NCBI GenBank assembly: GCA_951813325.1
Contig: OX638350.1
Span: forward strand, 3,081,954 to 3,145,953
DNA length: 64,000 bases
Direction: 5' to 3'
From: an uncultured Acidimicrobiales bacterium
Lineage (GTDB): Bacteria > Actinomycetota > Acidimicrobiia > Acidimicrobiales > Bin134
The position numbers and the translations under genes were made by a program. The notes beneath the pieces are model-generated. The model ran no database searches. It was not told the origin of the DNA and worked only from the letters and a program-made list of their open reading frames with translations. Positions 17,953 through 27,047 of the stretch are shown here, in pieces. Every line of letters begins with the position of its first letter. The stretch's first letter is position 1.

Positions 17953-18203
17953 AACGCGCCCGACCAAAGCCCAGATACCAACCGGCAACGCGCCCGACCA
18001 AAGCCCAGATACCAACCGGCAACGCGCCCGACCAAAGCCCAGATACCAACCGGCAACGCGCCCGACCAAAGCCCAGATACCAACCGGCAACGCGCCCGAC
18101 CAAAGCCCAGATACCAACCGGCAACGCGCCCGACCAAAGCCCAGATACCAACCGGCAACGCGCCCGACCAAAGCCCAGATACCAACCGGCAACGCGCCCG
18201 ACC
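17953..18203. repeat. 34-bp minisatellite, seven perfect copies plus a 13-base partial
   Basis: Units begin at 17953, 17987, 18021, 18055, 18089, 18123 and 18157, with a partial copy at 18191-18203. Every full copy is identical and begins AACGCGCCCGACCAAAGCCC. The array fills the divergent space between the histone-deacetylase-like gene (start 17941) and the GNAT gene (start 18217), where both promoters should lie. There are no spacers, so it is not CRISPR. Because 34 is not a multiple of 3 and the unit lacks stops in several frames, long artefactual repeat ORFs appear on both strands. Confidence 0.97.
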
Positions 18204-18216
18204 TAGCCTCAAGGAT

Positions 18217-19020
18217 ATGTTGGGGCGAAGTTCGGGGACACGGGCCAGCACGCTTCGACTCGGCGGTGACCGCCTGCGGCTCAGGCCTTGGGCCGGCGAG
18301 ACCGGGACCGGTCTGCTCATCCAGTTGACTCCGGGCTCGGCGGTGTCAGGCACCGCCGCAGCCGCGGCGATTGAAGCCGCTATTGGCCGAGGCTACCTCC
18401 GCCTGAGGACCTCCGCACTGTCGCATATCGAATCTGAGCCGTTCTTGCGGGCCGGATTCAAGCCCTGCCAGCAGCTCGCCCTGCTGGCCCGGCCGATCCA
18501 AAGCGGACTCCCCCCTCGAAACGGCTGCATCGCCTTCGGCCGCATTCTCGGTGTTCGCTGCCTCTTTGAAGATCTCCCCGACCCCAGTACCAGCCTCGCC
18601 ATCCGACGGGCTCGCCGCCGCGACCACCCTTCAGTGCTGGCCGTGGACCAGGCCGCCTTCGAACCTTTTTGGCAGCTCGATCAGGCCGGGCTGCACGACG
18701 CCCTCCGGGCCACCCCCTTTCGACACTTCCGAGTTGCCCGCCAAAACTCCGACACGGCGCTGATCGGCTATGCCATCTCGGGGCGCAGCGGCTCGGCCGG
18801 CTATCTCCAGCGTTTGGCAATCTCGCCCAGCCGCCAGGGCCAGGGTGCCGGTGCCGCCCTGGTGATGGACGGACTAAAATGGATGGCCCGTTGGGGGGCA
18901 TCCCACGCCTGGGTCAACACCCCTCAGCACAACCTAGGAGCTCTGCGGCTCTATGAGCATCTGGGCTTCGAACAGGTTCCTCCCGGCCTGCAAGTTCTGG
19001 AGATAGATCTTGAGTCCTAA
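18217..19020 (+). CDS. GNAT-family N-acetyltransferase
   Basis: 267 residues. A GNAT domain occupies the C-terminal half (about 125-267): IRRARRRDHPSVLAVDQAAFEPFW, then the acetyl-CoA pyrophosphate loop LQRLAISPSRQGQGAGAALV and the C-terminal NLGALRLYEHLGFE. The N-terminal half (AAAAAIEAAIGRGYLRLRTSALS) looks like a degenerate second GNAT. The acceptor is unknown. The start immediately downstream of the 34-bp repeat array is uncertain. Its end overlaps the DUF6049 gene by 11 bases. Confidence 0.8.
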   Translation: MLGRSSGTRASTLRLGGDRLRLRPWAGETGTGLLIQLTPGSAVSGTAAAAAIEAAIGRGYLRLRTSALSHIESEPFLRAGFKPCQQLALLARPIQSGLPPRNGCIAFGRILGVRCLFEDLPDPSTSLAIRRARRRDHPSVLAVDQAAFEPFWQLDQAGLHDALRATPFRHFRVARQNSDTALIGYAISGRSGSAGYLQRLAISPSRQGQGAGAALVMDGLKWMARWGASHAWVNTPQHNLGALRLYEHLGFEQVPPGLQVLEIDLES

Positions 19021-21109
19021 GTTCTGCTCGGAAAACCGTGGGGCGGCCTTCGGCTTGATCATGGCTCTGGTGCTCCTCGCCATGTCGGCCATCATGCCCC
19101 CTAAGGCGTCCGCCCAGAACAGCACCGGTATTTCCGATGAAGAATCGTCTTCGGTCGAGCTGGTCAGCCAGAGCTTTTGGATAGCCGACGAGGATTCTTT
19201 CCAAATCTCCTTCCAGCTCCTCAACGCTCCTGACGAATCCACCGTGGACATCAACGTCGGCGTGCCCATCAGGTCTCGCTCCGCGTATTTGGATCGACTG
19301 GCCGAGCCCTCCACCGGACTGGTTCTGCATCAGGTGTCCCGGTTGGCCATCCCCGAGCCCGACGCCAATGGGTTGGCAACGCTGCAAATCGCCACCACAA
19401 GCGGACAAGAACCAGCGGCAGATAGACCGGATCAGCCTCTGCTCTCGCTGCCCGCCGAAGGGGTGTACCCGGTGAGTCTCGTTCTTCGAGGCCCCGACGG
19501 CATCCCATTGGACACCATCCGCACGTTCCTCGTCCGCACGCCCTCGGCCAACTCCAACCTGACTCCTCTGCTGGTGAGCACCGTGTTGTCGGTGAGCGGG
19601 CCCCCAGCCGTTGATCCCGAAGGAAACGTGGACCTAGGCCCAACCAGCCAGAGCCTGCAAATACTGGCCGACGTCTTCGACCCCCGGGTTCGTCCCCAAC
19701 CCCTGGCCATGGTTTCGCTCGATCCACATCTGGTCGACGCACTGGCCATCAGCGAGCAATCTGAACACGTCCAGCTGTTGGCCCAACTCCAGCAGTCCAC
19801 AATCAACCGGCAAATCGCGAGCAACACCTATGTCCCCCTGGACAGCGATGCGTGGATCGACCAAGGCCTCAGCCTCCAGATCGGTTGGCAAATTGAAGCT
19901 GGGGCCGCAGTGCTGGCCGAGTATCTCGGCTCTCCGCCCGACCGCAGCATCATGTTGCTGAATTACTCGGCCTCCCCTGAGTTGCTCCAGCGGCTTCAGC
20001 GGGAACGAGTGGGACTGGTGCTGGTTCCCGATGCCCTGCTCAATCCGGCTGACGAATTGGTCAGCACGTCGGCAAAAACGTCGTTCCTGCTCCCCACATT
20101 AAACGATCCCATCCAAGCGGCGGCCATCAACAGCACAGTGACGGCTCACTTCACCCGTGCTGAAAGCGCCGACACTGCGCCCTACTTGGTTTTGGCCGAT
20201 CTGGCCGCCCGCTGGTTTGAAGACCCTCAACAACCCCGGGGAATAGTGCTGGCACCGCCCCTGGATTCACTTCCGGATGCGACTCGATTGGGAGTCCTCC
20301 TGGACGAGATCAGTGCCAGCCCGATCCTCTCGTCCGTCGACCCATCCACGATTGTCGAAAACCTCGCGCCTGACAGCCTCCGTCAGGTGCGCACCGCCGA
20401 GGAGAATGGATTCGGGGAGGACTACGAAGCCGCATTGAGCGACGGCCAGCGCATTGCCCGGTCTTACCAGAACATGGTCGACCCAATCGCCACGGTGGAC
20501 ACCCCCGAGCGGCAGCTGATCGAGACCTTGGACCGGGCCCTGCTCCTGTCGGGTACTTACGGACTGACCGAGACCCAGCGGGACGCCTATCTGGCAGTAG
20601 TAGCCCAGACCGTGCGGGACACCGTAGCCGCCATCGAGCCTCCGAGCCGCCAGAGGATCACCCTCACCAGCCGTTCGGGGAGCATTCCCATGTTGATTCG
20701 CAACAATCTCAGCCACGATGTCATCGTGAGGCTGGACCTCAATAGCGACAAGCTGGACTTCCCCAACGGGGGTTCCCTGATCAGACGGCTCTCCCCCGGC
20801 GTCAACCAGGTCCAGGTGCCGGTGCAGGCCAAGACCTCGGGCGACGCCGTGTTGGAGATCAGCGTCACCTCTCCAACCGGTCTGTTGGCCCTGGGTGAAT
20901 CACAGCTGACGGTGCGGACAACCTCTCTATCGGGCGCCGGTGTGGGGATCGCGGCGGCCGCCCTTGCCATCTTGATGGTGTGGTGGGCTCGACACTGGTG
21001 GTCCCGTCATCGCTCCAAATCAGAGCTGGAGAGCAGCGGTGGCGAGAGCCCCCGAACGAACCGCCAAAGCCGCCGGGCTTCGATGCCTCCAGGTAGTCTC
21101 GGGTCATGA
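19010..21109 (+). CDS. DUF6049-family exported, membrane-anchored protein
   Basis: 699 residues from a TTG preceded by GGAG at 8 bases. A signal peptide (GLIMALVLLAMSAIMPPKASAQ, cleavage near residue 36), a long extracytoplasmic region with a polysaccharide-deacetylase-like central part (VLAEYLGSPPDRSIMLLNYSASPEL), and a single C-terminal membrane helix (IAAAALAILMVWWA) followed by a basic tail. The mycobacterial relative lies between pcnA/cca and murJ, so a cell-envelope role is likely. Here cca is nearby on the opposite strand and murJ is absent. Function is unproven. Confidence 0.75.
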   Translation: MSPKFCSENRGAAFGLIMALVLLAMSAIMPPKASAQNSTGISDEESSSVELVSQSFWIADEDSFQISFQLLNAPDESTVDINVGVPIRSRSAYLDRLAEPSTGLVLHQVSRLAIPEPDANGLATLQIATTSGQEPAADRPDQPLLSLPAEGVYPVSLVLRGPDGIPLDTIRTFLVRTPSANSNLTPLLVSTVLSVSGPPAVDPEGNVDLGPTSQSLQILADVFDPRVRPQPLAMVSLDPHLVDALAISEQSEHVQLLAQLQQSTINRQIASNTYVPLDSDAWIDQGLSLQIGWQIEAGAAVLAEYLGSPPDRSIMLLNYSASPELLQRLQRERVGLVLVPDALLNPADELVSTSAKTSFLLPTLNDPIQAAAINSTVTAHFTRAESADTAPYLVLADLAARWFEDPQQPRGIVLAPPLDSLPDATRLGVLLDEISASPILSSVDPSTIVENLAPDSLRQVRTAEENGFGEDYEAALSDGQRIARSYQNMVDPIATVDTPERQLIETLDRALLLSGTYGLTETQRDAYLAVVAQTVRDTVAAIEPPSRQRITLTSRSGSIPMLIRNNLSHDVIVRLDLNSDKLDFPNGGSLIRRLSPGVNQVQVPVQAKTSGDAVLEISVTSPTGLLALGESQLTVRTTSLSGAGVGIAAAALAILMVWWARHWWSRHRSKSELESSGGESPRTNRQSRRASMPPGSLGS

Positions 21110-21945
21110 CCGTTCGCATCGTGACCGACAGTTCCTGCGACCTCAGCGCCGCCGACATCGAGCGCTATCAGATCACCGTGGTCCCGCTCACCATCCGATT
21201 CGGCGACGAAGAGTTCACCGACGGCCAAGGCCTGTCGGCTGAAGGCTTCTACGAGAAAATGGCCGCGAGCGACGAACTGCCCTCTACCGCTGCGCCCGCA
21301 CCGGGTGCATTCGAGGTCGCGTTCCGAGATCTGGGCGCCGGCGGAGCCGACGCGGTGGTGTGCGTCAACCTCTCGTTCGCCCTTTCGGCCACCGGCGAGT
21401 CGGCTCAAACCGCAGCCCGGGCCCTGGAGGGAGAAGCGGACGTCCGGGTGGTGGACTCGGGCAAAGCATCGGTGGGTCTGGGCCTCATGGTGAAGGCCGC
21501 GGCGGCCGCCGCCGAGGAAGGGCACAGCGCCGATGCCATCGAAACCCAGCTAGCCCAGCTCAAGAACCGGGTTTTCATCTACGCCGCGCTGGACACCTTG
21601 GAGAACCTCAAAAAGGGCGGACGGATCGGAACTGCACAGGCCCTGTTGGGCAGCGCCCTGTCCATCAAGCCTTGTTTGGACCTCACGTCCGGGGTGGTGC
21701 AGGAGGCGGGCAAGCAGCGAACCAGGAGCAAGGCCCGTGCTTGGCTGGCCAAACAGGTCTCCGAGGCCGGAGAGTTGGAGCACTTGGCCCTGGCCCACGG
21801 CGCGGCCGACGACATCGACGCGTTCGCAGCCAGCCTGGGCGACACCCCCGCCCACAATCCCTTGACGGTGTCCCTTATCGGACCGGTCGTGGGCGCCCAC
21901 GCCGGCCCCGGCGTCATTGCCGCAGCAATGGTGCCTGCGCAATAG
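21106..21945 (+). CDS. DegV family fatty-acid-binding protein
   Basis: 279 residues. VRIVTDSSCDLSAADIERYQITVVPLTIRFG at the N-terminus, the middle segment VRVVDSGKASVGLGLMV, and YAALDTLENLKKGGRIG are the DegV landmarks. The fold binds a fatty acid between two domains, and FakB relatives present it to a kinase. No FakA kinase is seen here. ATGA overlap with the DUF6049 gene indicates coupling. Confidence 0.9.
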   Translation: MTVRIVTDSSCDLSAADIERYQITVVPLTIRFGDEEFTDGQGLSAEGFYEKMAASDELPSTAAPAPGAFEVAFRDLGAGGADAVVCVNLSFALSATGESAQTAARALEGEADVRVVDSGKASVGLGLMVKAAAAAAEEGHSADAIETQLAQLKNRVFIYAALDTLENLKKGGRIGTAQALLGSALSIKPCLDLTSGVVQEAGKQRTRSKARAWLAKQVSEAGELEHLALAHGAADDIDAFAASLGDTPAHNPLTVSLIGPVVGAHAGPGVIAAAMVPAQ

Positions 21946-22012
21946 GTGCGACCTGGACCATTCGGCTTGCTTCAAACTGCGGATTTCTCGGCACCCGCCC
22001 CCCAAGTACGTC

Positions 22013-22042
22013 TTGGCCCGCAGAAAACGCCATCGGTAACCT
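22013..22042 (+). promoter_or_regulatory. candidate promoter of the nuo operon, apparently leaderless
   Basis: TTGGCC (22013-22018), an 18-base spacer and TAACCT (22037-22042) form a plausible vegetative promoter. The nuoA GTG is at 22050, 7 bases after the -10 box, and no Shine-Dalgarno sequence precedes it. The rest of the 104-base gap from degV shows no other feature. Confidence 0.45.
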
Positions 22043-22049
22043 TCGGGCC

Positions 22050-22415
22050 GTGTCGGAGTTCCTCCGCGACTACCTCCTCGTCGCCATATTCCTCGTGCTG
22101 GCAAGCGCATTGGTGTTCGGGATGCTGGGGCTCGGCAGCCTGCTTCGGCCCACCCGGTCGCAGCCCCAGAAATACATGACCTATGAGAGCGGCGTTGACC
22201 CCGTGGGACTGGGTTGGTCGCAGAGCAATATCCGGTACTACGTCTTCGCCCTTCTGTTCGTGATGTTCGACGTCGAGGCGGTATTCATCTTCCCCTGGGC
22301 CACCCGGCTGGAGGCTTATGGGTCGTTTGGCCTGGTCGAAATGGCCATCTTCATCTTCATACTTGCCCTGGGCCTGGTGTACGCCTGGCGGAAGGGCGTT
22401 CTTCGGTGGATCTAG
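22050..22415 (+). CDS. nuoA: NADH-quinone oxidoreductase subunit A
   Basis: 121 residues from GTG 22050. Small membrane subunit at the junction of the arm and the proton-pumping part of complex I. Three membrane helices are visible: YLLVAIFLVLASALVFGML, IRYYVFALLFVMFDVEAVFIF and the C-terminal AIFIFILALGLVYAW. The conserved loop YESGVDPVGLGWSQSNIRYY and the acidic FDVEAVF are the family marks. First gene of the nuoABCDHIJKLMN run. Confidence 0.95.
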   Translation: MSEFLRDYLLVAIFLVLASALVFGMLGLGSLLRPTRSQPQKYMTYESGVDPVGLGWSQSNIRYYVFALLFVMFDVEAVFIFPWATRLEAYGSFGLVEMAIFIFILALGLVYAWRKGVLRWI

Positions 22416-22483
22416 GACAGGCATTGCGATGCAGCGGCATATCCATGCCCGACCGCTCAGCGATACGTGCTGGGAGGTAGGCA

Positions 22484-22984
22484 GTGGGACTGGTTGCCAG
22501 CGGCAAAGCTCCAAAACCCCTGACCAAACTGCTCAACCTCGGGCGGAAGTACTCCATCTGGATGTACCAATGGGGCCTGGCCTGCTGCGCCATCGAGATG
22601 GGCGCGGTAATCGGCTCCCCGCGCTACGACGTGATGCGCCTCGGCGTGATCCCGTTTCCCGCCAGCCCCCGCCAAGCCGATCTGGTGGTGATCTCGGGCA
22701 CGGTCACCGACAAGATGGTCCCGTCGATCCTCCGCCTCTACGAGCAGATGCCCGATCCGAAATACGTCATCTCCATGGGCTCCTGTGCCAACTGCGGAGG
22801 CCCCTACTGGGACTCCTATTCAGTGACCAAGGGCGTCGACCAGATCATTCCGGTGGACGTGTATGTTCCCGGCTGCCCACCCCGGCCTGAGGCATTGCTG
22901 GAGGGCATTATTCTGCTCCAAGAGCGCATCGGCAACGAAGACCCGGCTGTGCGGTGGCGAGGTGACCCAATTGTCGTCGACTGA
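22484..22984 (+). CDS. nuoB: NADH-quinone oxidoreductase subunit B
   Basis: 166 residues from a GTG. Carries the terminal [4Fe-4S] cluster N2 that hands electrons to quinone. The ligand cysteines are in [10 protein letters not shown] (tandem Cys 34/35), [10 protein letters not shown] and [15 protein letters not shown]. The unusual adjacent-cysteine pair typical of N2 is intact. Its 3' end overlaps nuoC by 23 bases. Confidence 0.97.
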   Translation: MGLVASGKAPKPLTKLLNLGRKYSIWMYQWGLACCAIEMGAVIGSPRYDVMRLGVIPFPASPRQADLVVISGTVTDKMVPSILRLYEQMPDPKYVISMGSCANCGGPYWDSYSVTKGVDQIIPVDVYVPGCPPRPEALLEGIILLQERIGNEDPAVRWRGDPIVVD

Positions 22985-23621
22985 GACCGGTGCCGCCGCC
23001 GAAACCGGAGCACAGCCCGACGAGCACCGGGAAGCTTGGGCCGCTCAGTTGGCCGACGCGCTGGGCGACGATTTCGTGGAACACCACATCATCCCCGAGA
23101 GCGACCTGTGGGTGCGGGTGAATCGAGGCTCGTGGGTGGTCGCGGCCACAGCAGCCCGCGACCAGCTCGGCTGCGTGTTCTTCGATTGGCTGTCGGCCAT
23201 CGACTGGCTGCCCTCACCCTACGGCCGGGACATGGACGCCCAAGAAGACAACCCTCAGCCCAAGGCGGCCGACCCCACCGAGCAGGGCTACGCCGGCGGC
23301 GAGACTCGGTTCCAGATGGTGGTCCGCCTCTACTCCATCACCGATCACATGGGCCTCACTATCAAAGCCGACCTGCCCGACGGCGATCTGAGCATCGACA
23401 CACTGATCGGGGTGTTTCCGGGAACCAACTGGCATGAACGCGAGGCCTGGGAGATGTTCGGGATCCACTTCAGCGGCCACCCCGACCTCCGGCACATCTA
23501 CCTCCCCGGCGAGTTCCAGGGGAACCCCCTCCGCAAGGACTTTCCGCTGCTGGCCCGCCGGGTGAAGCCGTGGCCCGGCATCGTGGACGTCGAGCTGTTC
23601 CCCGGCGAGGAGGGCTCATGA
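22962..23621 (+). CDS. nuoC: NADH-quinone oxidoreductase subunit C
   Basis: 219 residues from GTG 22962; a TTG at 22971 has a better-placed GAGGTG upstream and is an equally good start. Peripheral-arm subunit of complex I. Family motif: [20 protein letters not shown] then [16 protein letters not shown]. The first ~30 residues are a low-complexity Thr/Ala/Glu leader. The frame remains open far upstream inside nuoB, which is a shadow. ATGA overlap with nuoD. Confidence 0.93.
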   Translation: MTQLSSTETGAAAETGAQPDEHREAWAAQLADALGDDFVEHHIIPESDLWVRVNRGSWVVAATAARDQLGCVFFDWLSAIDWLPSPYGRDMDAQEDNPQPKAADPTEQGYAGGETRFQMVVRLYSITDHMGLTIKADLPDGDLSIDTLIGVFPGTNWHEREAWEMFGIHFSGHPDLRHIYLPGEFQGNPLRKDFPLLARRVKPWPGIVDVELFPGEEGS

Positions 23622-24835
23622 CCGCCGTGGGGAATGCCGGCAACATCACCGATCGCAACGGGGGCTCGCTGGCCGACCAGCGCCAGCAGTTGGCCTATGT
23701 GGCCACCCAGGCCGCTGACGCCCGGCTGAACGTGGAGATCGAGACCGAGGGCATGACCCTCAACATCGGCCCCCAGCACCCGGCCACCCACGGCACGCTG
23801 CGGCTGGTGGCCCGCCTCGACGGCGAGCAGGTGGTGGAGGCCGAGCCCATCATGGGCTACATGCACCGGGGGTACGAGAAGCTGGCCGAGGTGCGAACCT
23901 ACCCCCAGGTCACCACGCTCATCAACCGCATCGACTGGCTGGGCAGCTTCGCCAACGAGGTGCCGTTCATCCTGGCCGCCGAGAAGCTCATGGAAGTGGA
24001 GGCCCCGCCTCGGGCCCAGTGGATCCGCACGGTTCTGTTCGAGTTGAGCCGGATCGCCAACATCACCCTGTTCTTGGGCGACATGGCGGTGCAGCTCGGG
24101 GCCCTCACCCCGGTGTTCATGGCCTTTCGCGACCGCGAGTTCGTGCTGAACCAAATCGAAGCGGTCACCGGCGGACGCTTCCACCCCAACTTCGACCGCA
24201 TCGGCGGCGTCAAAGACGACTTGCCCAAGGGCTGGATCGACGACACTAAACAGGCCATGCAGAAGATCCGGGACTTCTGCGACGAGTTCGAGGATCTGGT
24301 GCTCGGCAATGAGATCTTCCAATCCCGCTCCCGGGGCATCGGGATCGTGCCCCCGGCCATCGGCCTGTCCTACGGGCTGTCGGGCGCCAACATCCGGGCC
24401 AGCGGGGTGGACTGGGATCTGCGCCGTGACGGCCGTGAGGCCCTGGTCTACGACCAACTCGACTGGAAGGTGTGGACCCACCCCGACGGCGATTCCTTCG
24501 CCCGCTACTGGGTGCGGCTCCAAGAAACCCGCGAGGCCACCCACATGGTGGACCAGCTGTTGGACGGGCTGCCCTCCGGACCGATCATGGCCAAGGTGCC
24601 CCGCATCATCAAGGTGCCGGCCGGTGAGGCCTACGCCGCCACCGAGAACCCACTGGGGGAGATGGGCTACTACATCGTGAGCAAGGGCGACCTGGTGCCG
24701 TTCCGGGTGAAGATCCGCTCGGCCAGCTTCTCCAACATCTCCATCACCCCGTGGCTGCTCAGAGGCGTGTACGTGCCCGACATCATCACGATTTTGGCCA
24801 GCCTCTATTTCATCCTGGGAGACATCGACCGATGA
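23618..24835 (+). CDS. nuoD: NADH-quinone oxidoreductase subunit D
   Basis: 405 residues. Forms the quinone-binding cavity with NuoB; related to the large subunit of [NiFe] hydrogenases. LNIGPQHPATHGTLRL (quinone-site His and Tyr region), MGYMHRGYEKLAE, and the C-terminal IITILASLYFILGDIDR are diagnostic. The true start is MTAVGNAG, with ATGA overlap to nuoC. ATGA coupling also links it to nuoH. Confidence 0.97.
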   Translation: MTAVGNAGNITDRNGGSLADQRQQLAYVATQAADARLNVEIETEGMTLNIGPQHPATHGTLRLVARLDGEQVVEAEPIMGYMHRGYEKLAEVRTYPQVTTLINRIDWLGSFANEVPFILAAEKLMEVEAPPRAQWIRTVLFELSRIANITLFLGDMAVQLGALTPVFMAFRDREFVLNQIEAVTGGRFHPNFDRIGGVKDDLPKGWIDDTKQAMQKIRDFCDEFEDLVLGNEIFQSRSRGIGIVPPAIGLSYGLSGANIRASGVDWDLRRDGREALVYDQLDWKVWTHPDGDSFARYWVRLQETREATHMVDQLLDGLPSGPIMAKVPRIIKVPAGEAYAATENPLGEMGYYIVSKGDLVPFRVKIRSASFSNISITPWLLRGVYVPDIITILASLYFILGDIDR

Positions 24836-25884
24836 CCGCGGCCACTGTGGTCTCCGGACTTCTCGCCGTTGAGGTGCCCTACTGGGCGGCGTCCATCATC
24901 AAGGTGGGCGTCGTCGCCTTGGTCATCCCCACTGCTGCGCTGGTGCTGGGCTACGTATTCCTGATGAAGATGATGAGCTTCATGCAAAGCCGGCTGGGCC
25001 CCATGGAAGCCGGTCCCTACGGTACTTTGCAGCTGCTGGCCGACGGCTTGAAGTTCTTGCAGAAAGAGGACATCTTCCCGGCAAAAGCCGACCGAACGGT
25101 GTTCGCGCTGGCCCCGCTGGTCGTGCTGATCTCCACCTTCTTGATCTACGTGGTCATTCCCACCGGCCCCGACGCGGTGGTGGCCCAGCTGGATGTGGGC
25201 ATCTTCTATGCCTTGGCGGTGTCGTCGCTGTCGGTGGTGGGCATCTTGATGGCTGGGTGGGCCTCGGCCAACAAGTACGCCCTCATGGGCGGTCTGCGGG
25301 CCGCCGGCCAGCTCATCGCCTACGAGCTGCCGCTAGTGCTGGCCGTCATGGGCGTGGTCATCCAGGCCGGCACCCTCGACCTGCAAAAGATCGTCACCAC
25401 CCAGGCCACCGGCGAGATCTTCGGCTGGGACGGCATCGGCAACCCCTTCATCCTCACCCAGTTCGCGGGCTTCTTCATCTTCTTGGTGGCGGTGCAGGCC
25501 GAGCTCACCCAGCCGCCGTTCGACATGCCGGTGGCCGAGTCCGAGATCGTGGGCGGCTACCAAGTGGAATACACCGGCTTCCGCTTCCTGTTCTTCTTCA
25601 TGGGGGAGTTCGGCACCGCCTTCGCCTTTGCCGCGCTGGCCTCAGTCCTGTTCCTGGGCGGCTGGGCTCTCCCGTGGGGCGACCTCGGCCACTGGGGGTT
25701 CAACATCGCCGGACCGGCCATCATGCTGGTGAAGGTCTTGGCCGTATCCGCGCTCATCTTCTGGTTCCGCTTCACCTACCCGCGGCTGCGAGAGGATCAG
25801 CTTCAACGCCTAGCCTGGAAATTCTTGATCCCGTTGTCGCTGGTCAACATCGTTGTGACCGGTATTTTCAAGGTCGTTCTTTAG
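24832..25884 (+). CDS. nuoH: NADH-quinone oxidoreductase subunit H
   Basis: 350 residues, about eight membrane helices. Lines the quinone-entry channel. Diagnostic stretches are MQSRLGPMEAGPYGTLQLLADGLKF, the acidic loop AELTQPPFDMPVAESEIVGGY and the C-terminal RLREDQLQRLAWKFLIPLSL. Followed after 9 bases by nuoI rather than by nuoEFG/nuoG genes. Confidence 0.97.
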   Translation: MTAATVVSGLLAVEVPYWAASIIKVGVVALVIPTAALVLGYVFLMKMMSFMQSRLGPMEAGPYGTLQLLADGLKFLQKEDIFPAKADRTVFALAPLVVLISTFLIYVVIPTGPDAVVAQLDVGIFYALAVSSLSVVGILMAGWASANKYALMGGLRAAGQLIAYELPLVLAVMGVVIQAGTLDLQKIVTTQATGEIFGWDGIGNPFILTQFAGFFIFLVAVQAELTQPPFDMPVAESEIVGGYQVEYTGFRFLFFFMGEFGTAFAFAALASVLFLGGWALPWGDLGHWGFNIAGPAIMLVKVLAVSALIFWFRFTYPRLREDQLQRLAWKFLIPLSLVNIVVTGIFKVVL

Positions 25885-25893
25885 GAGCTGAAC

Positions 25894-26427
25894 ATGGCAC
25901 TGGTACCAGGCTTGATCACGGGACTCAAAGTCACCGCCCGCACCATGTTCCGCACCTTGTTCGGCGACGGCCCGCCCGTGGTCCCTGCCCCCTCCAAGCA
26001 CGCCCACACCGTGCAGTACCCCCACGTGAAGGAGATGCCCGCCGATCGGGCCCGCGGAGTAATCGCCCTCCACGAGGAGAACTGCACCGCTTGCATGCTG
26101 TGTGCCCGGGAATGCCCCGACTGGTGCATCTATATCGAGGGCCACAAGTACCTGGCCCCGCCTCGCCGGGAGGGGGGCAAGCCCCGCCAGAAGAACGCGC
26201 TGGACCGCTTCGACATCGACTACAGCCTGTGCATGTACTGCGGCATATGCGTGGAGGTGTGCCCGTTCGAAGCGCTGTTCTGGAGCCCCGAATACGAGTA
26301 CTCCGAGCCCCGCATCGCCGACCTGCTGCACGACAAGGAACGCCTCAGCGAGTGGATGGACACCGTTCCCGACTTCGAGCCCTACGAGGCCGGATCGCAG
26401 CAGAAGGTGTTGAAGGTTCCCCGATGA
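25894..26427 (+). CDS. nuoI: NADH-quinone oxidoreductase subunit I
   Basis: 177 residues. Carries two [4Fe-4S] clusters (N6a/N6b) in ferredoxin motifs [12 protein letters not shown] and [12 protein letters not shown]. In an 11-subunit complex lacking NuoEFG this subunit would be the docking point for ferredoxin or another donor (known from cyanobacterial and archaeal relatives; inference here). The C-terminal ~40 residues are an acidic extension. Its stop overlaps the ATG of a 22-codon ORF. Confidence 0.96.
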   Translation: MALVPGLITGLKVTARTMFRTLFGDGPPVVPAPSKHAHTVQYPHVKEMPADRARGVIALHEENCTACMLCARECPDWCIYIEGHKYLAPPRREGGKPRQKNALDRFDIDYSLCMYCGICVEVCPFEALFWSPEYEYSEPRIADLLHDKERLSEWMDTVPDFEPYEAGSQQKVLKVPR

Positions 26428-26492
26428 CCGTGCAGCTCGCTGCCTTCGTCCCAATACGCGCGACCGAAACACGCGAGGCTCTTGCCCGGTGA
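26424..26492 (+). CDS. 22-codon ORF linking nuoI to nuoJ
   Basis: Encodes [20 protein letters not shown] plus AR. Its ATG overlaps the nuoI stop (ATGA), and its TGA overlaps the nuoJ start (GTGA). It fills the only gap between the two genes, so ribosomes could pass nuoI-ORF-nuoJ by termination-reinitiation. Whether the peptide has a role or is only a translational bridge is unknown. No similarity is recognised. Confidence 0.4.
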   Translation: MTVQLAAFVPIRATETREALAR

Positions 26493-27004
26493 TCGCCGAG
26501 CACGTCGCCTTCGGGATCATCGCCGCGGTCATGGTGGCCTCCGCCCTGCGGGTGGTGACCGCCCGCGACATCGTGCACGCCGCCCTGTATCTGGTGATCG
26601 TGCTGGCCGGGGTGGCCGCCCTGTTCCTGCTGGTAGGAGCAGAGTTCACCGGCATCACCCAGGTGCTCATCTACATCGGCGCGGTGATCGTGCTCTTTTT
26701 GTTCGGGATCATGCTCACCCGGACCGGCTTCGACCAGGACGAAGAAACCGACCACAAGCACAAGTTCCCCGCGGTGCTCACCGCCCTTTTGCTTCTGGCC
26801 GTGATGATCGGCGCGCTGGTCGACCGTTTCGGGGATGAGAAACTGGATGCCAACCTGCCCGGCGGCCTGACCCCTCAGACCACCGCTCAGGTGTCCGACG
26901 AGCTGTTCTCCCAGTACATCGTGCCCTTCGAAGCGGTTTCGGTGCTGCTGTTGGCCGCCCTCATCGGCGCCATCGTGATCGCCCGCCGAGAAGAGGGCGG
27001 CTGA
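26489..27004 (+). CDS. nuoJ: NADH-quinone oxidoreductase subunit J
   Basis: 171 residues from a GTG. Five membrane helices; the conserved third-helix motif ITQVLIYIGAVIVLFLFGIML includes the pi-bulge helix that moves during turnover. The segment RDIVHAALYLVIVLAG also matches the family. The C-terminal half has a hydrophilic loop (residues ~110-145) before the last helix. Confidence 0.95.
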   Translation: MIAEHVAFGIIAAVMVASALRVVTARDIVHAALYLVIVLAGVAALFLLVGAEFTGITQVLIYIGAVIVLFLFGIMLTRTGFDQDEETDHKHKFPAVLTALLLLAVMIGALVDRFGDEKLDANLPGGLTPQTTAQVSDELFSQYIVPFEAVSVLLLAALIGAIVIARREEGG

Positions 27005-27047
27005 TGCTTCCAGCCTTTTGCCCGTTCACACGGGGAGATGATTGGTG

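Noticed and set aside
17953..18203. CRISPR array
   Set aside because: Units are directly adjacent with no spacers, so this is a minisatellite.
17919..18353. Minus-strand repeat protein (repeating GRVAGWYLGFGRARCRLVSG)
   Set aside because: Produced only because the 34-bp minisatellite has no stops in several frames; the same DNA gives equally long frames on the other strand, and the histone-deacetylase family N-terminus lies at 17941.
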